Part shown: positions 8,860 to 16,719 of the stretch, in pieces
Layout: each line of letters begins with the position of its first letter
Position numbering within the stretch: position 1 is the stretch's first letter
NCBI GenBank assembly: GCA_039111535.1
Contig: JBCCIM010000035.1
Span: 1 to 38,858 of the forward strand
Direction of reading: 5' to 3'
Length of the DNA: 38,858 bases
From: Bacteroidota bacterium
GTDB lineage: Bacteria; Bacteroidota; Rhodothermia; Rhodothermales; JAHQVL01
The notes under the pieces: model-generated
Databases searched by the model: none
Told to the model about the DNA's origin: nothing
The model's input: the letters and a program-made list of their open reading frames with translations, nothing else
Program-made: the position numbers and the translations under genes

Positions 8860-9329
8860 GTATTTTTATCCCTGTTGAAATCGACACTTCGTATTAACTG
8901 TTTTGCTTCTTCGCTTTGTGCTTATGTACAGCGTTATTGTACACACAGTGCGCCTCAACGCGCAAAGCAAGAAAACTATCCCCATAAGGGTGTGCATTTT
9001 GCGAAAATATCGCAAGACCTGTAAAAAATAGCCACTCATGCGAATTATGGATTGCGTTTAATGCCGATTTTCGAGTGCCGAATGCCGATTGATATTTTTT
9101 TGCAAAGGACGCATACGAGAGTATTGCTACCTGTGCCGTAGTAGTACAAAACAGAAACACTGAAATACGAAAACACGGAAAAATCTTGATTTTGCTTCCA
9201 ATCCTTAATTCGCATCCCTCAAAAGCATTTTGCCGTGAAAAACAGGCTATGGCACGGTCTTCGCAAAACTTGCGGTTACGCTAATGCGACCACAGAAACA
9301 CAAACAAACCCGGCCTTTCGGCTGTCCGT
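8860..9329. other. 470-base intergenic region between divergent genes
   Basis: No gene is supported here. It separates the minus-strand aldehyde dehydrogenase from the plus-strand PL14-like gene, so it must hold both promoters. Visible structure is the TGTACA pair at 8925–8943 and an AT-rich stretch around 9040–9200 containing ATGCCGATT twice (about 9060 and 9082). A short minus-strand ORF at 8894–9160 has no protein-like character. No clear -7/-33 promoter elements were found. Confidence 0.6.
8925..8943. promoter_or_regulatory. Candidate operator upstream of the aldehyde dehydrogenase gene
   Basis: The sequence TGTACAGCGTTATTGTACA has two TGTACA half-sites with centres 13 bases apart, in the intergenic region 66–84 bases upstream of the start at 8859. 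Such paired palindromic half-sites are typical of dimeric repressors. The cognate regulator is not in this window. Confidence 0.4.
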
Positions 9330-11084
9330 ATGAAGCCAGCCCCCAGACGCATCGCACTATTGCTCACCGTTGTGGGACTCAGTTTGATGCATTTGACTAC
9401 ATCTTTATTACACGCACAGGAATTTTCTGCGACGCTGAACAACCATCCGCTTGGTAATTACACCGAATCGCTGATGGAATCCGATTTTTCCAGCGTGCAG
9501 TTGCTCAACAATCTTGGTAACCGGTTTAACATTGTTTCTGGCACTGAGGCGCTGGATGGAAATTCATTGCGTGTTGAATACCTCGCCGGCGAAACTGGCG
9601 CATCCAACAGTGGCGGCCAGTTCTTTGCCTTTTTGCCGGCGCAAGAAGAGTACTTCCTGGAGTACTACATCAAATTCGGCGACAACTTCGACTTCCAAAT
9701 GGGCGGTAAGCTGCCCGGCCTCAGTGGCGGCGAAAGCAATTCGGGCGGCAACAAACCCACAGGCGACGGATGGAGTGCGCGCTATATGTGGCGCGAAAAC
9801 GGCAATATGGTGGTATACCTCTACCACATGGACCAGCCCACCTCGTACGGCGAAGACTTTGAGCTCAACCGCAGCGTACAGCGCGGCACCTGGCACCGGC
9901 TCACGCAGCGTGTGAAGGTGAATACAGGCAACAACAACGACGGCGAGCTCCAGGTGTGGTTTGACGGAGAACTCGTTTTACTGCGCACCGACATCCGTTT
10001 CCGTAACAACAACCAGGCACCGGTCGACCATTTCTTCTTCTCGACCTTCCATGGCGGCAACACGCCTGACTGGGAGCCCGACAACGATGGGTTTGTCTAT
10101 TACGACAACATTCGAATTGGCACCAATCCGGATGACTTTGTACCCGATGGTAATGGCGGGCTGCTTACGCAGGTTGACAAACCTTCAAACGGGGCTGTGT
10201 TTGAGTCGCCGGCTACGATTGCTGTTGAAGCCTCAGCCTTCTCCATTGGCGGAGAAGTCACAGACATTCAGGTGTTTGCCAACGGCACCCTTATCGGTGA
10301 CACTGCAAATCCACCAGCTGCGTTTAACTGGACCGGTGTAACTCCCGGCACCTATACCCTTACTGCTGAAGCCACAAATTCGCTAGGCGAGACGCAAACA
10401 TCTACGCCTGTTCAGATTGCAGTTAATGACATCGACCCGGTTAAAGGGGCCAATCTGGCGCTCAACAAAGAAGTTTCTGTGTCCGCAGAACAAGAAGGCA
10501 ACCGGGGCAGCGGCGCTGTTGACGGGAGTGCTGATCCGGATGACCGCTGGTCTGCGTCTGGTTTCCCTCAGTCGATAACGATAGACCTTGGTGCAACCCG
10601 AGATATCAATTTGGCTGAAGTGATTCCTTACCAGGACCGCGCCTATCAATATACAGTCGCCGTCTCAACGGACAACAACGCATTCGAAACAGTAGTAGAT
10701 CGCTCTTCGAATACGCAAGGCGGATCGCTCTTGTCAGATGCATTCACCAAGACGCCGGCGCGTTACGTCCGGCTAAACGTCACAGGCGCGTCTGGATACA
10801 CGGGCCCATGGATCAGCATTATCGAATTCCGCGTGTTTAACACGGATGGCAGCTCAGAGACGCCACTGCTGGGCGACATATCGCTCGACGGACAAATCTC
10901 GGCGCTTGATGCCTCGATGATCCTCCAGCACGCTGTTGGCCTTATTCAGCTAGAACAGGAAGCGCTCGACAACGCAGACGTGTCAGGCAACGGCGAAGCC
11001 TCTACCTTCGACGCCAGCCTGGTGCTGCAGTATGTGGTGGATTTGATTACCTGCTTCCCAGCCGAGCAAGGCTGCGCAGAATAA
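9330..11084 (+). CDS. Secreted PL14-like polysaccharide lyase with Ig-like, CBM32 and dockerin modules
   Basis: A 584-residue secreted multidomain protein. The signal peptide is about residues 1–29 (ending LLHAQ). Residues of about 31–270 match the polysaccharide lyase 14 fold, with the hallmark KLPGLSGG (from Lys127), GDGWSARYMWRENG and VYLYHMDQ; PL14 enzymes cleave alginate or glucuronan by beta-elimination. Then come a bacterial Ig-like domain (about 281–368), an F5/8-type-C/CBM32 carbohydrate-binding module (about 372–510, NLALNKEVSVSAE to IIEFRVF) and a type-I dockerin-like pair (about 514–575, DISLDGQISALDASMILQ and DVSGNGEASTFDASLVLQ). No T9SS sorting domain is seen. It is monocistronic. 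The exact substrate is inferred from the fold only. Confidence 0.85.
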   Translation: MKPAPRRIALLLTVVGLSLMHLTTSLLHAQEFSATLNNHPLGNYTESLMESDFSSVQLLNNLGNRFNIVSGTEALDGNSLRVEYLAGETGASNSGGQFFAFLPAQEEYFLEYYIKFGDNFDFQMGGKLPGLSGGESNSGGNKPTGDGWSARYMWRENGNMVVYLYHMDQPTSYGEDFELNRSVQRGTWHRLTQRVKVNTGNNNDGELQVWFDGELVLLRTDIRFRNNNQAPVDHFFFSTFHGGNTPDWEPDNDGFVYYDNIRIGTNPDDFVPDGNGGLLTQVDKPSNGAVFESPATIAVEASAFSIGGEVTDIQVFANGTLIGDTANPPAAFNWTGVTPGTYTLTAEATNSLGETQTSTPVQIAVNDIDPVKGANLALNKEVSVSAEQEGNRGSGAVDGSADPDDRWSASGFPQSITIDLGATRDINLAEVIPYQDRAYQYTVAVSTDNNAFETVVDRSSNTQGGSLLSDAFTKTPARYVRLNVTGASGYTGPWISIIEFRVFNTDGSSETPLLGDISLDGQISALDASMILQHAVGLIQLEQEALDNADVSGNGEASTFDASLVLQYVVDLITCFPAEQGCAE

Positions 11085-11105
11085 TGCCGAATGCAAGGTA
11101 AACCC

Positions 11106-11144
11106 TTCGATATTCAGCGTTCCTTGTTCTGTGTTCGATATTCA
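11106..11144. repeat. Two direct copies of TTCGATATTCA
   Basis: Identical 11-base copies lie at 11106–11116 and 11134–11144, a period of 28 bases, in the gap between the lyase gene and the end of gltX. No coding role. They may be remnants of a dispersed intergenic repeat. Confidence 0.5.
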
Positions 11145-11159
11145 AAAGGTTTGCCCCCC

Positions 11160-11190
11160 AGATCCTTCACTACGTTCAGGATGACACGGG
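11160..11190. repeat. Dispersed intergenic repeat, copy 1 (beside the 3' end of gltX)
   Basis: Read on the minus strand this is TGTCATCCTGAACGTAGTGA followed by AGGATCT. It resembles the 'GTCATCCTGA..GAAGGATCT' short palindromic intergenic element found across many bacterial genomes. A diverged copy in the same orientation lies upstream of gltX at 12869–12899. The arms ATCCT and AGGAT can pair. Confidence 0.5.
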
Positions 11191-11209
11191 GTGCAATACG
11201 GCGTCAGCC

Positions 11210-12688
11210 CTAAAGCGTATCCAGCGCTTTCTGAAGCCGGCGCATGCAGGTCTCTTTACCGAGAATGACCATCATGTCGTACAGACTCGGGCCGCCGGCT
11301 ACGCCGGAGAGGGCAATCCGTAGCGGTGCCATGAGTTTACCCAGGCCAGCTTCATGTTCTTCGGCAACCGCTTTCAGATTCGTCTCCAGTGCTTCAGCAG
11401 TAAAATCAGCCGATTCAATGCGCGCCATGTAGGCCTGGAGTAGCGCCGGCGTATCTTCTTTCCAACGTTTCTTGAGCGCCTTCTCGTTATACGACGATGG
11501 ATCGTCAAAGAAATAACGGACTTCTGTCACGAGGTCACTCGCAAAGGACATCCGTTCCTGCATAAGGCCGAGGATAGCAGCCAGCGCATCGTTGTCAACC
11601 TCTATATCGGCCGCAGCAAGCGAAGGCCGAACGCGATGTTGCAGCTCTTCTAGTGAAAAGCCGCGCAAATACTGCTCATTGTACCATTTCAGCTTGTCGA
11701 GGTTAAACTGCACCCCACTGCTGCCTATACGATCCGCAGAGAAAGCAGCAACAAGTTCTTCAACTGTAAACAATTCTTGCTCTGTACCCGGATTCCAGCC
11801 CAGCATAGCCAGGAAGTTTACGACAGCTTCTGGCTCATAGCCGGCTTCCTGATACTGACGCACACTAACCGGAATACCCATTTTCTCGGCATTCCGCTTG
11901 GATAGCTTGCCACCAGTAGGACTGAGAATCAAAGGCAAATGGGCCGTTTGCGGTGGCTCCCACCCAAATGCTTTGTACAACAGCATGTGCTTCGGGGTTG
12001 ACGGCAACCATTCTTCACCGCGGATGATGTGCGTGATCCCCATAAGGTGGTCATCCACAACATTGGCAAGGTGGTAGGTTGGCATGCCATCTGATTTCAA
12101 AAGGATCTGATCGTCGACCTGAGCCGATGCAAAGCTTACGGTGCCACGGACGAGATCATCAAATTGGATCTGCTCATCATCAGGCACACGGAGGCGCACA
12201 ACGTAGGGGTTCCCTTTTTCAATAGCGGCCTGTACGGCAGCCTGGTCCATGGTGAAAGAGTTCTTCATAGACTGCCGCGCCAGGGCATCATATTTGGGCG
12301 AGGGGTTTTCAGGCGTAGCCAGCCGGCTGCGCATCTCATCGAGTTCTTCTTTAGAATCGAACGCGTAATACGCGTGCCCTTCTGCCAGCAATAAATCAAC
12401 GTAGTGGCGATAGTGCGCTTTGCGGTGCGACTGGTAATAGGGTCCATAATCGCCACCAACCTTGGGGCCTTCATCATAATCCAGGCTGGCCCAGGCAAGG
12501 CTGTCGAGCATATCCTGCTCAGCTTCCGCAACGTAGCGCTGCCGGTCGGTATCTTCAATCCGTACAACAAACGTCCCGCCCACTTTGCGGGCAAACAAGT
12601 AGTTATAAAGGGCCGTACGCAATCCGCCAATATGCAGCAGTCCGGTTGGACTGGGGGCAAACCGCACACGCACATCTATTTGATCCAT
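11210..12688 (-). CDS. gltX: Glutamyl-tRNA synthetase
   Basis: Charges tRNA-Glu with glutamate, in the cytosol. The class I signatures are present: RFAPSPTGLLHIGGLRTALYNYLFARK (HIGH region) and the KLSKRN form of KMSKS, with the family block VVRIEDTDRQRYV. From ATG 12688 (MDQIDVRVRFAPSPTG) the protein has 492 residues, the normal length for bacterial GltX. An in-frame ATG at 12754 would add 22 residues unlike the family, so I prefer the shorter form. No discriminating GlnRS features are seen. It is a single gene, flanked on both sides by diverged copies of a short intergenic repeat. Confidence 0.95.
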   Translation of the reverse strand: MDQIDVRVRFAPSPTGLLHIGGLRTALYNYLFARKVGGTFVVRIEDTDRQRYVAEAEQDMLDSLAWASLDYDEGPKVGGDYGPYYQSHRKAHYRHYVDLLLAEGHAYYAFDSKEELDEMRSRLATPENPSPKYDALARQSMKNSFTMDQAAVQAAIEKGNPYVVRLRVPDDEQIQFDDLVRGTVSFASAQVDDQILLKSDGMPTYHLANVVDDHLMGITHIIRGEEWLPSTPKHMLLYKAFGWEPPQTAHLPLILSPTGGKLSKRNAEKMGIPVSVRQYQEAGYEPEAVVNFLAMLGWNPGTEQELFTVEELVAAFSADRIGSSGVQFNLDKLKWYNEQYLRGFSLEELQHRVRPSLAAADIEVDNDALAAILGLMQERMSFASDLVTEVRYFFDDPSSYNEKALKKRWKEDTPALLQAYMARIESADFTAEALETNLKAVAEEHEAGLGKLMAPLRIALSGVAGGPSLYDMMVILGKETCMRRLQKALDTL

Positions 12689-12998
12689 AGGTCGTAAACA
12701 CGCTTCCAGTTGACTTAATCCCCCACTGTACTCCATTCGCGGCATGCTGTTCACGGTTCACGGAAAAAAGACGGGATTCAGGTTGGGTGCCCCGGTTTCC
12801 GATACATGGCATTCGGAATCTGGCGACCTGTAAAAGATTGATGGCTTGACAGGCGCATCTGCCTTCCAAGATTTCCCGGCTTCGTTCGATATGACATGGA
12901 TAAGACGCAGTGCCTGTCCTTCAGAAATCTTTCACGGGCCCATGAGGAAATGGGTAAAGCATAGTGCCCCACCCACTCGAAAATCGGCACTAACAAAA
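12689..12998. other. Intergenic region upstream of gltX
   Basis: No gene is supported. This gap of about 310 bases must hold the gltX promoter (read leftward). It contains the second copy of the dispersed repeat (12869–12899) and starts after the terminator of the sigma/anti-sigma operon. Short ORFs on both strands have no protein-like composition. Confidence 0.6.
12869..12899. repeat. Dispersed intergenic repeat, copy 2 (upstream of gltX)
   Basis: Read on the minus strand it is CCATGTCATATCGAACGAAG followed by CCGGGAAATCT. It has the same layout and orientation as the copy at 11160–11190: both keep TGTCAT at one end, a central GAACG, and ATCT at the other. The two are diverged, so this call is moderate. 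Confidence 0.4.
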
Positions 12999-13026
12999 CA
13001 GGCGCCACCCCGTAGGAAAGCGCCTG
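12999..13026 (-). terminator. Intrinsic terminator of the sigma/anti-sigma operon
   Basis: The inverted repeat CAGGCGC (12999–13005) and GCGCCTG (13020–13026) has a 14-nt loop. On the minus strand it is followed by TTTTGTTA and preceded by an A-rich stretch. It lies 34 bases past the anti-sigma gene's stop. Confidence 0.75.
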
Positions 13027-13059
13027 CTTTTTCTTTGCAACTACTTTAACAAATGACCA

Positions 13060-13641
13060 CTATGGAATAGTGGGTCGGCGAACATCAGCAGAAAGCGCCT
13101 CTACGTCGATGCCCGGGTAAAAGACATATACGTAGTTGGTGCCGGGGAGCACATCCATGTCTGAAAACTGAATCAGTTCGTCGGTACCGGTAACCTGGCC
13201 TTCAACCTGATAAACAGGCGTTTGGCTTGGTGGGTACGTTTCAAAGGTATCAGCTGGTACAAACAGACCTGCCAGAAACAAAAACATGGCAGTAACCACA
13301 GTTGTGCGTAGGGAAATGGCTGTTTTGGCGTTCCACAAAGGCCGGCGATCATCTGCGCGGTCGATGCGCGTCATCATCGTTTTGTGTTTGCGCAGCCGTT
13401 TGAACATGGCTGCGTCGAGCGAAGGAGGCACCGTGAGGTTCTCCGTCCGGCTCATCCGCCGAAATTTCATAACCCCTTCCAATTCCTGCCGGCAATCGCC
13501 GCAAACAGCGAGATGTGCAAACAGATCAGACTGATCTGCTACAGACAACTCACCATCTAGGAAAGCATGTAGCGCCTCAATGGCGGTGTCTTTTGAGACA
13601 TCCTCATTGTGGGCCAACGATTTATTTAAAGGATTACTCAT
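13060..13641 (-). CDS. Anti-sigma factor with zinc-finger motif, single-pass membrane protein
   Basis: A 193-residue partner of the ECF sigma factor encoded just upstream. The N-terminal cytoplasmic part has the ZAS-type motif His43-x3-Cys47-x2-Cys50 (AHLAVCGDC) preceded by ALHAFLDGEL, typical of anti-sigma factors that sequester sigma. A membrane helix spans about residues 108–129 (TTVVTAMFLFLAGLFVPA), leaving a short C-terminal periplasmic domain that could sense an envelope signal. The order sigma then anti-sigma with a 50-base gap, and the shared terminator, support an operon. What signal it reads is unknown. Confidence 0.9.
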   Translation of the reverse strand: MSNPLNKSLAHNEDVSKDTAIEALHAFLDGELSVADQSDLFAHLAVCGDCRQELEGVMKFRRMSRTENLTVPPSLDAAMFKRLRKHKTMMTRIDRADDRRPLWNAKTAISLRTTVVTAMFLFLAGLFVPADTFETYPPSQTPVYQVEGQVTGTDELIQFSDMDVLPGTNYVYVFYPGIDVEALSADVRRPTIP

Positions 13642-13698
13642 CTATATTCTACTCCGATAGGTTCTTGGGCAATGACTACAGAACGTGTGCCTTCCGAT

Positions 13699-14292
13699 CT
13701 AATCGGTCGTTAATTTCTCCGTTTCACTTCCAAGTACTTCTTCGAGATATACCCCGAGTTTCTTCCGCGCTTTGAATAACCGCGATTTTACTGCACTCAG
13801 TGTACTTCTCGTAACAGCTGCAATCTCTTCGTAGGTCATATTCTGGTATTCACGCAAAATGATGACTTCGCGATAGTCAGCTTTCAATTCCAGCAGGAAC
13901 CGATTTACCAATGCAATCTTTTCACTTTTCTCAAGCTCATGCATCGGCGTGTTTTTTGCTCCGTGCAAATGCGGCGGTAAAGCCATTTCCGGATCGAGCG
14001 GAATCTGCCAATTGTTACGCCTGAGCTGATTTAAGCATTGATTACGCGCGATCGTAAACAACCAGGCCTTAAATGAATCTGTTTTCATAAGCCTTTCCCT
14101 GTTCTCGTAAACACGCAAGAATGTGTCTTGTAAAACGTCTTGTGCCAACTCCTTATTCAGGAGCATTTTTACACAAAACGCGTAGACTGCATCCTTGTAA
14201 CGATTGTATAGGGAAACAAAAGCAAATTCATCTCCGGTCTGAAACGCTTCGATCAACGCTCTATCGCCGTTATTAAGTGTGTTTCCAGACAT
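13699..14292 (-). CDS. ECF RNA polymerase sigma factor
   Basis: A complete 197-residue extracytoplasmic-function sigma factor. Region 2 is seen in YNRYKDAVYAFCVKML, DVLQDTFLRVYENRERL and FKAWLFTIARNQCLNQLRR; region 4 in LKADYREVIILREYQNMTYEEIAAVTRSTLSAVKSRLFKARKKL. ATG 14292 is chosen because a GGAG ribosome-binding site lies seven bases upstream; an in-frame TTG at 14316 is the alternative. It forms an operon with the anti-sigma gene and is divergent from the parvulin lipoprotein gene cluster, so it may control those envelope chaperones. That link is inferred from position alone. Confidence 0.93.
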   Translation of the reverse strand: MSGNTLNNGDRALIEAFQTGDEFAFVSLYNRYKDAVYAFCVKMLLNKELAQDVLQDTFLRVYENRERLMKTDSFKAWLFTIARNQCLNQLRRNNWQIPLDPEMALPPHLHGAKNTPMHELEKSEKIALVNRFLLELKADYREVIILREYQNMTYEEIAAVTRSTLSAVKSRLFKARKKLGVYLEEVLGSETEKLTTD

Positions 14293-14401
14293 GAGAAGCT
14301 CCAAAGATAGCTGCAACTGCTGATGAGTAGGACCCCTACGATTTCCGAAAGTTGCTCTTTAGCAGTATTGCTTGTTCAACATCGTAGCATGATTTAATAA
14401 A

Positions 14402-16501
14402 ATGATAAACATTCAAAGCTTCAAAAAATTGCGTACGCTTGTTCCATCGATGTTGCTGGCAGCCTTGTTCGTCGCCGGCTGTAGCAGTTCAAATGTTGGG
14501 GACACTGGTGCTGATCAGATGCCAGATATGCCCAAAACCCCGCAAGTTGCCATGTTTGGCGACCAAACGCTAGGCCTCGAAGAGTTCGAGGATGAATATG
14601 CAAGATCTGTTGGCGGCCGCGACATCGCAGCTGCAGACTCGATGCCCATGTACACCGAATTCCTTGACAGATATGTCGATTTTAGGTTGAAAGTACTTTA
14701 TGCAAAAGACATTGGCCTCGACCAGGATTCTACTCTCCTCTCCGAAATTGATACCTACCGCAACCAGCTTGCGCGTCCGTATCTGCTGGAGAAAGAAATC
14801 CTCGACCCGATCCTGCGCGACCTTTATGTGCGTAAACAGAACATGGTTGATGCCAGCCATATTCTTGTACGCGCCGGCCAGGGAGCAACCCCTGAAGAAC
14901 TGGAGACTGCCCGAATCAAAATGGAGACAATCAGAGATTCCATTGAAATGGGCATCGACTTTAACGAACTGGCCTTCCGTAACTCTGAAGACCCTTCAGC
15001 ACGCGGCCAGCGCAGTGGTGCCATGGGCCGGCTTGGTTATTTTGTAGGCGGCCAGATGGTAAAGCCATTTGAAGACCGCGCCTACACAACGCCAATAGAT
15101 TCAGTATCTGAGGTTTTCAGAACCGATTTTGGCTACCACATCATGAAAATCCATGATCGCCGTGCTAAAGTTGCCGATGTTTGGGCTTCACACATTGCTG
15201 TGCGGTATTTCAAACCTTCCTCACTCGATTCGCTTGATTCTGAAGGCCGTATCGCCCAAATCAAAATGCGACTCGATGCCGGCGAAGACTTTGCCACACT
15301 TGCAAAGGAAGAGTCGGAAGATCTCGACTCAGGCAGCCGCGGTGGACAGATCGGACGCCTCCGGTTCACCCAGCCAGGCATGCCAGACGCGTTCAAGGAT
15401 GCCTTGTTTGCGCTTGAAAATCCTGGCGACTACAGCGATGTCGTAAAAACCGAATATGGCTACCACATTATCAAGCTCGACAAACGCCAGGCAACTGAAA
15501 CGTTTGAAGAAGCTTACGACGAACTAAAAAACCACGCATCTCGCTTGCCACGCCTGAGAAAGGCAGAAAATGCCATGGCAATGCAGATTCGTGAGAAGTA
15601 CGGCGTATCGGTAGACACAACGCTGACGCTTGAAATTCTGGATGGCCGGCATTTTGGTGTACCAAACATCTTGCAAACCCCAGCGAACCAGCTGAACATG
15701 GAAATTGCCTCCCTTGGCGATGAGACGTTCACCTTCCGCGAAGTGGTAACGTTTGTAGAAACAGCTTCTATCCCATTCCAGCCAGATACCCTTGGCCTCG
15801 TTTACGACGCCCTGGAACGCTTCCTCAACGATGAAGCGCTGAACTACGAAGCGGCACGCCTCGAAAGCCGTGACGATTCTTTCAAGCAGATCCTCGACGA
15901 GTTCAAGAATGGCTTGTTGCTCTTCAAGCTCATGGAAGACTCTGTTTGGACCGCCGCTGCGCAAGACACCGCTGGCCTGATGAAGTATCACGCACCTCGC
16001 GCTGACAGCTTCTGGTTTGAAGATCGAACAAGAATTGTAAGCTTCCGTGCCCAGTCTGATTCTGTTTTGAACACACTGGCAACAAAACTCGACGAAGGAA
16101 CGGCCCTCAACGAGCTTGTGAGCATGGCTGCCATGGATTCAACGATGATGGTGCGTGTTGATACAACCTTCCTGGTTGGCCCAAACAAATCCGTCTTTGA
16201 TCGGGCGCTGGCGCTTGAATCTGGCGATTATGTGTCGCCGACGCGCCACAGCAACGGTTTCTTACTGATGATTAATGATGGCATAGCGCCGGCTCGGAAA
16301 AAATCATTCGATGAAGCCCGATCTGAAGTGCTGAACGGCTACCAGACCGAGCTCGAAAACGCGTTGCTTGATCGCCTGCGCGACAAATATGGCATCAAGA
16401 AAATGCCGGCACCCCTTTCAGGAGCCTTTGCTGAAGACAAAGCAATCCTCATGAAAGAAAAAGATCTCTTTGACAACAAAACGCAAAACGCAGGACAGTA
16501 A
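14402..16501 (+). CDS. Peptidyl-prolyl isomerase lipoprotein with two parvulin domains (SurA/PrsA-like)
   Basis: A 699-residue extracytoplasmic foldase. The lipoprotein signal peptide has lipobox FVAGC (Cys27). A helical N-domain is followed by a first parvulin domain at about residues 147–255 (DASHILVRAG to FGYHIMKIHDRR) and a second at about 260–360 (ASHIAVRYFK, GGQIGRLRFTQPGMPDAF, YGYHIIKLDKRQ). The long C-terminal part (about 365–699) is helix-rich and contains a possible third, degenerate unit. Parvulins of this type assist folding and outer-membrane insertion of secreted proteins. It is first of three parvulin-family genes in a row and faces the ECF sigma operon divergently. Confidence 0.9.
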   Translation: MINIQSFKKLRTLVPSMLLAALFVAGCSSSNVGDTGADQMPDMPKTPQVAMFGDQTLGLEEFEDEYARSVGGRDIAAADSMPMYTEFLDRYVDFRLKVLYAKDIGLDQDSTLLSEIDTYRNQLARPYLLEKEILDPILRDLYVRKQNMVDASHILVRAGQGATPEELETARIKMETIRDSIEMGIDFNELAFRNSEDPSARGQRSGAMGRLGYFVGGQMVKPFEDRAYTTPIDSVSEVFRTDFGYHIMKIHDRRAKVADVWASHIAVRYFKPSSLDSLDSEGRIAQIKMRLDAGEDFATLAKEESEDLDSGSRGGQIGRLRFTQPGMPDAFKDALFALENPGDYSDVVKTEYGYHIIKLDKRQATETFEEAYDELKNHASRLPRLRKAENAMAMQIREKYGVSVDTTLTLEILDGRHFGVPNILQTPANQLNMEIASLGDETFTFREVVTFVETASIPFQPDTLGLVYDALERFLNDEALNYEAARLESRDDSFKQILDEFKNGLLLFKLMEDSVWTAAAQDTAGLMKYHAPRADSFWFEDRTRIVSFRAQSDSVLNTLATKLDEGTALNELVSMAAMDSTMMVRVDTTFLVGPNKSVFDRALALESGDYVSPTRHSNGFLLMINDGIAPARKKSFDEARSEVLNGYQTELENALLDRLRDKYGIKKMPAPLSGAFAEDKAILMKEKDLFDNKTQNAGQ

Positions 16502-16571
16502 GACGCACGTCGTATGCTGACCATCGTATACTGCGTGAGGCAGGCATAACCTGCTTGTCTCAAAGTGAAGC

Positions 16572-16630
16572 AAATTAAGGCGAAGTCCTGTTTGGCAAAC
16601 ACAGCGTTGCAACAGGCTTCGCCTTAATTT
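16572..16630. promoter_or_regulatory. Long near-perfect palindrome between parvulin genes
   Basis: The left arm is AAATTAAGGCGAAG then CCTGTT (16572–16592, one bulged T). The right arm is AACAGG then CTTCGCCTTAATTT (16611–16630). Together they form a 20-bp stem, and the loop can pair further (GCAA with TTGC). There is no long T-run, so it may be a terminator, a processing site or a mobile-repeat remnant. It separates the first and second parvulin genes. Confidence 0.6.
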
Positions 16631-16719
16631 CGCTAAAAGCGGTACATCTTCTGATGGGATGTACCTATATTCTCCCCGCCCCCTTCGCTCCACCCTGAAG
16701 CGCCAATTACTCCCTGACC

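Noticed and set aside
8894-9160. 88-residue minus-strand ORF in the intergenic region
   Set aside because: No recognisable family, no ribosome-binding site, composition typical of non-coding AT-rich sequence, and it runs through the candidate operator.
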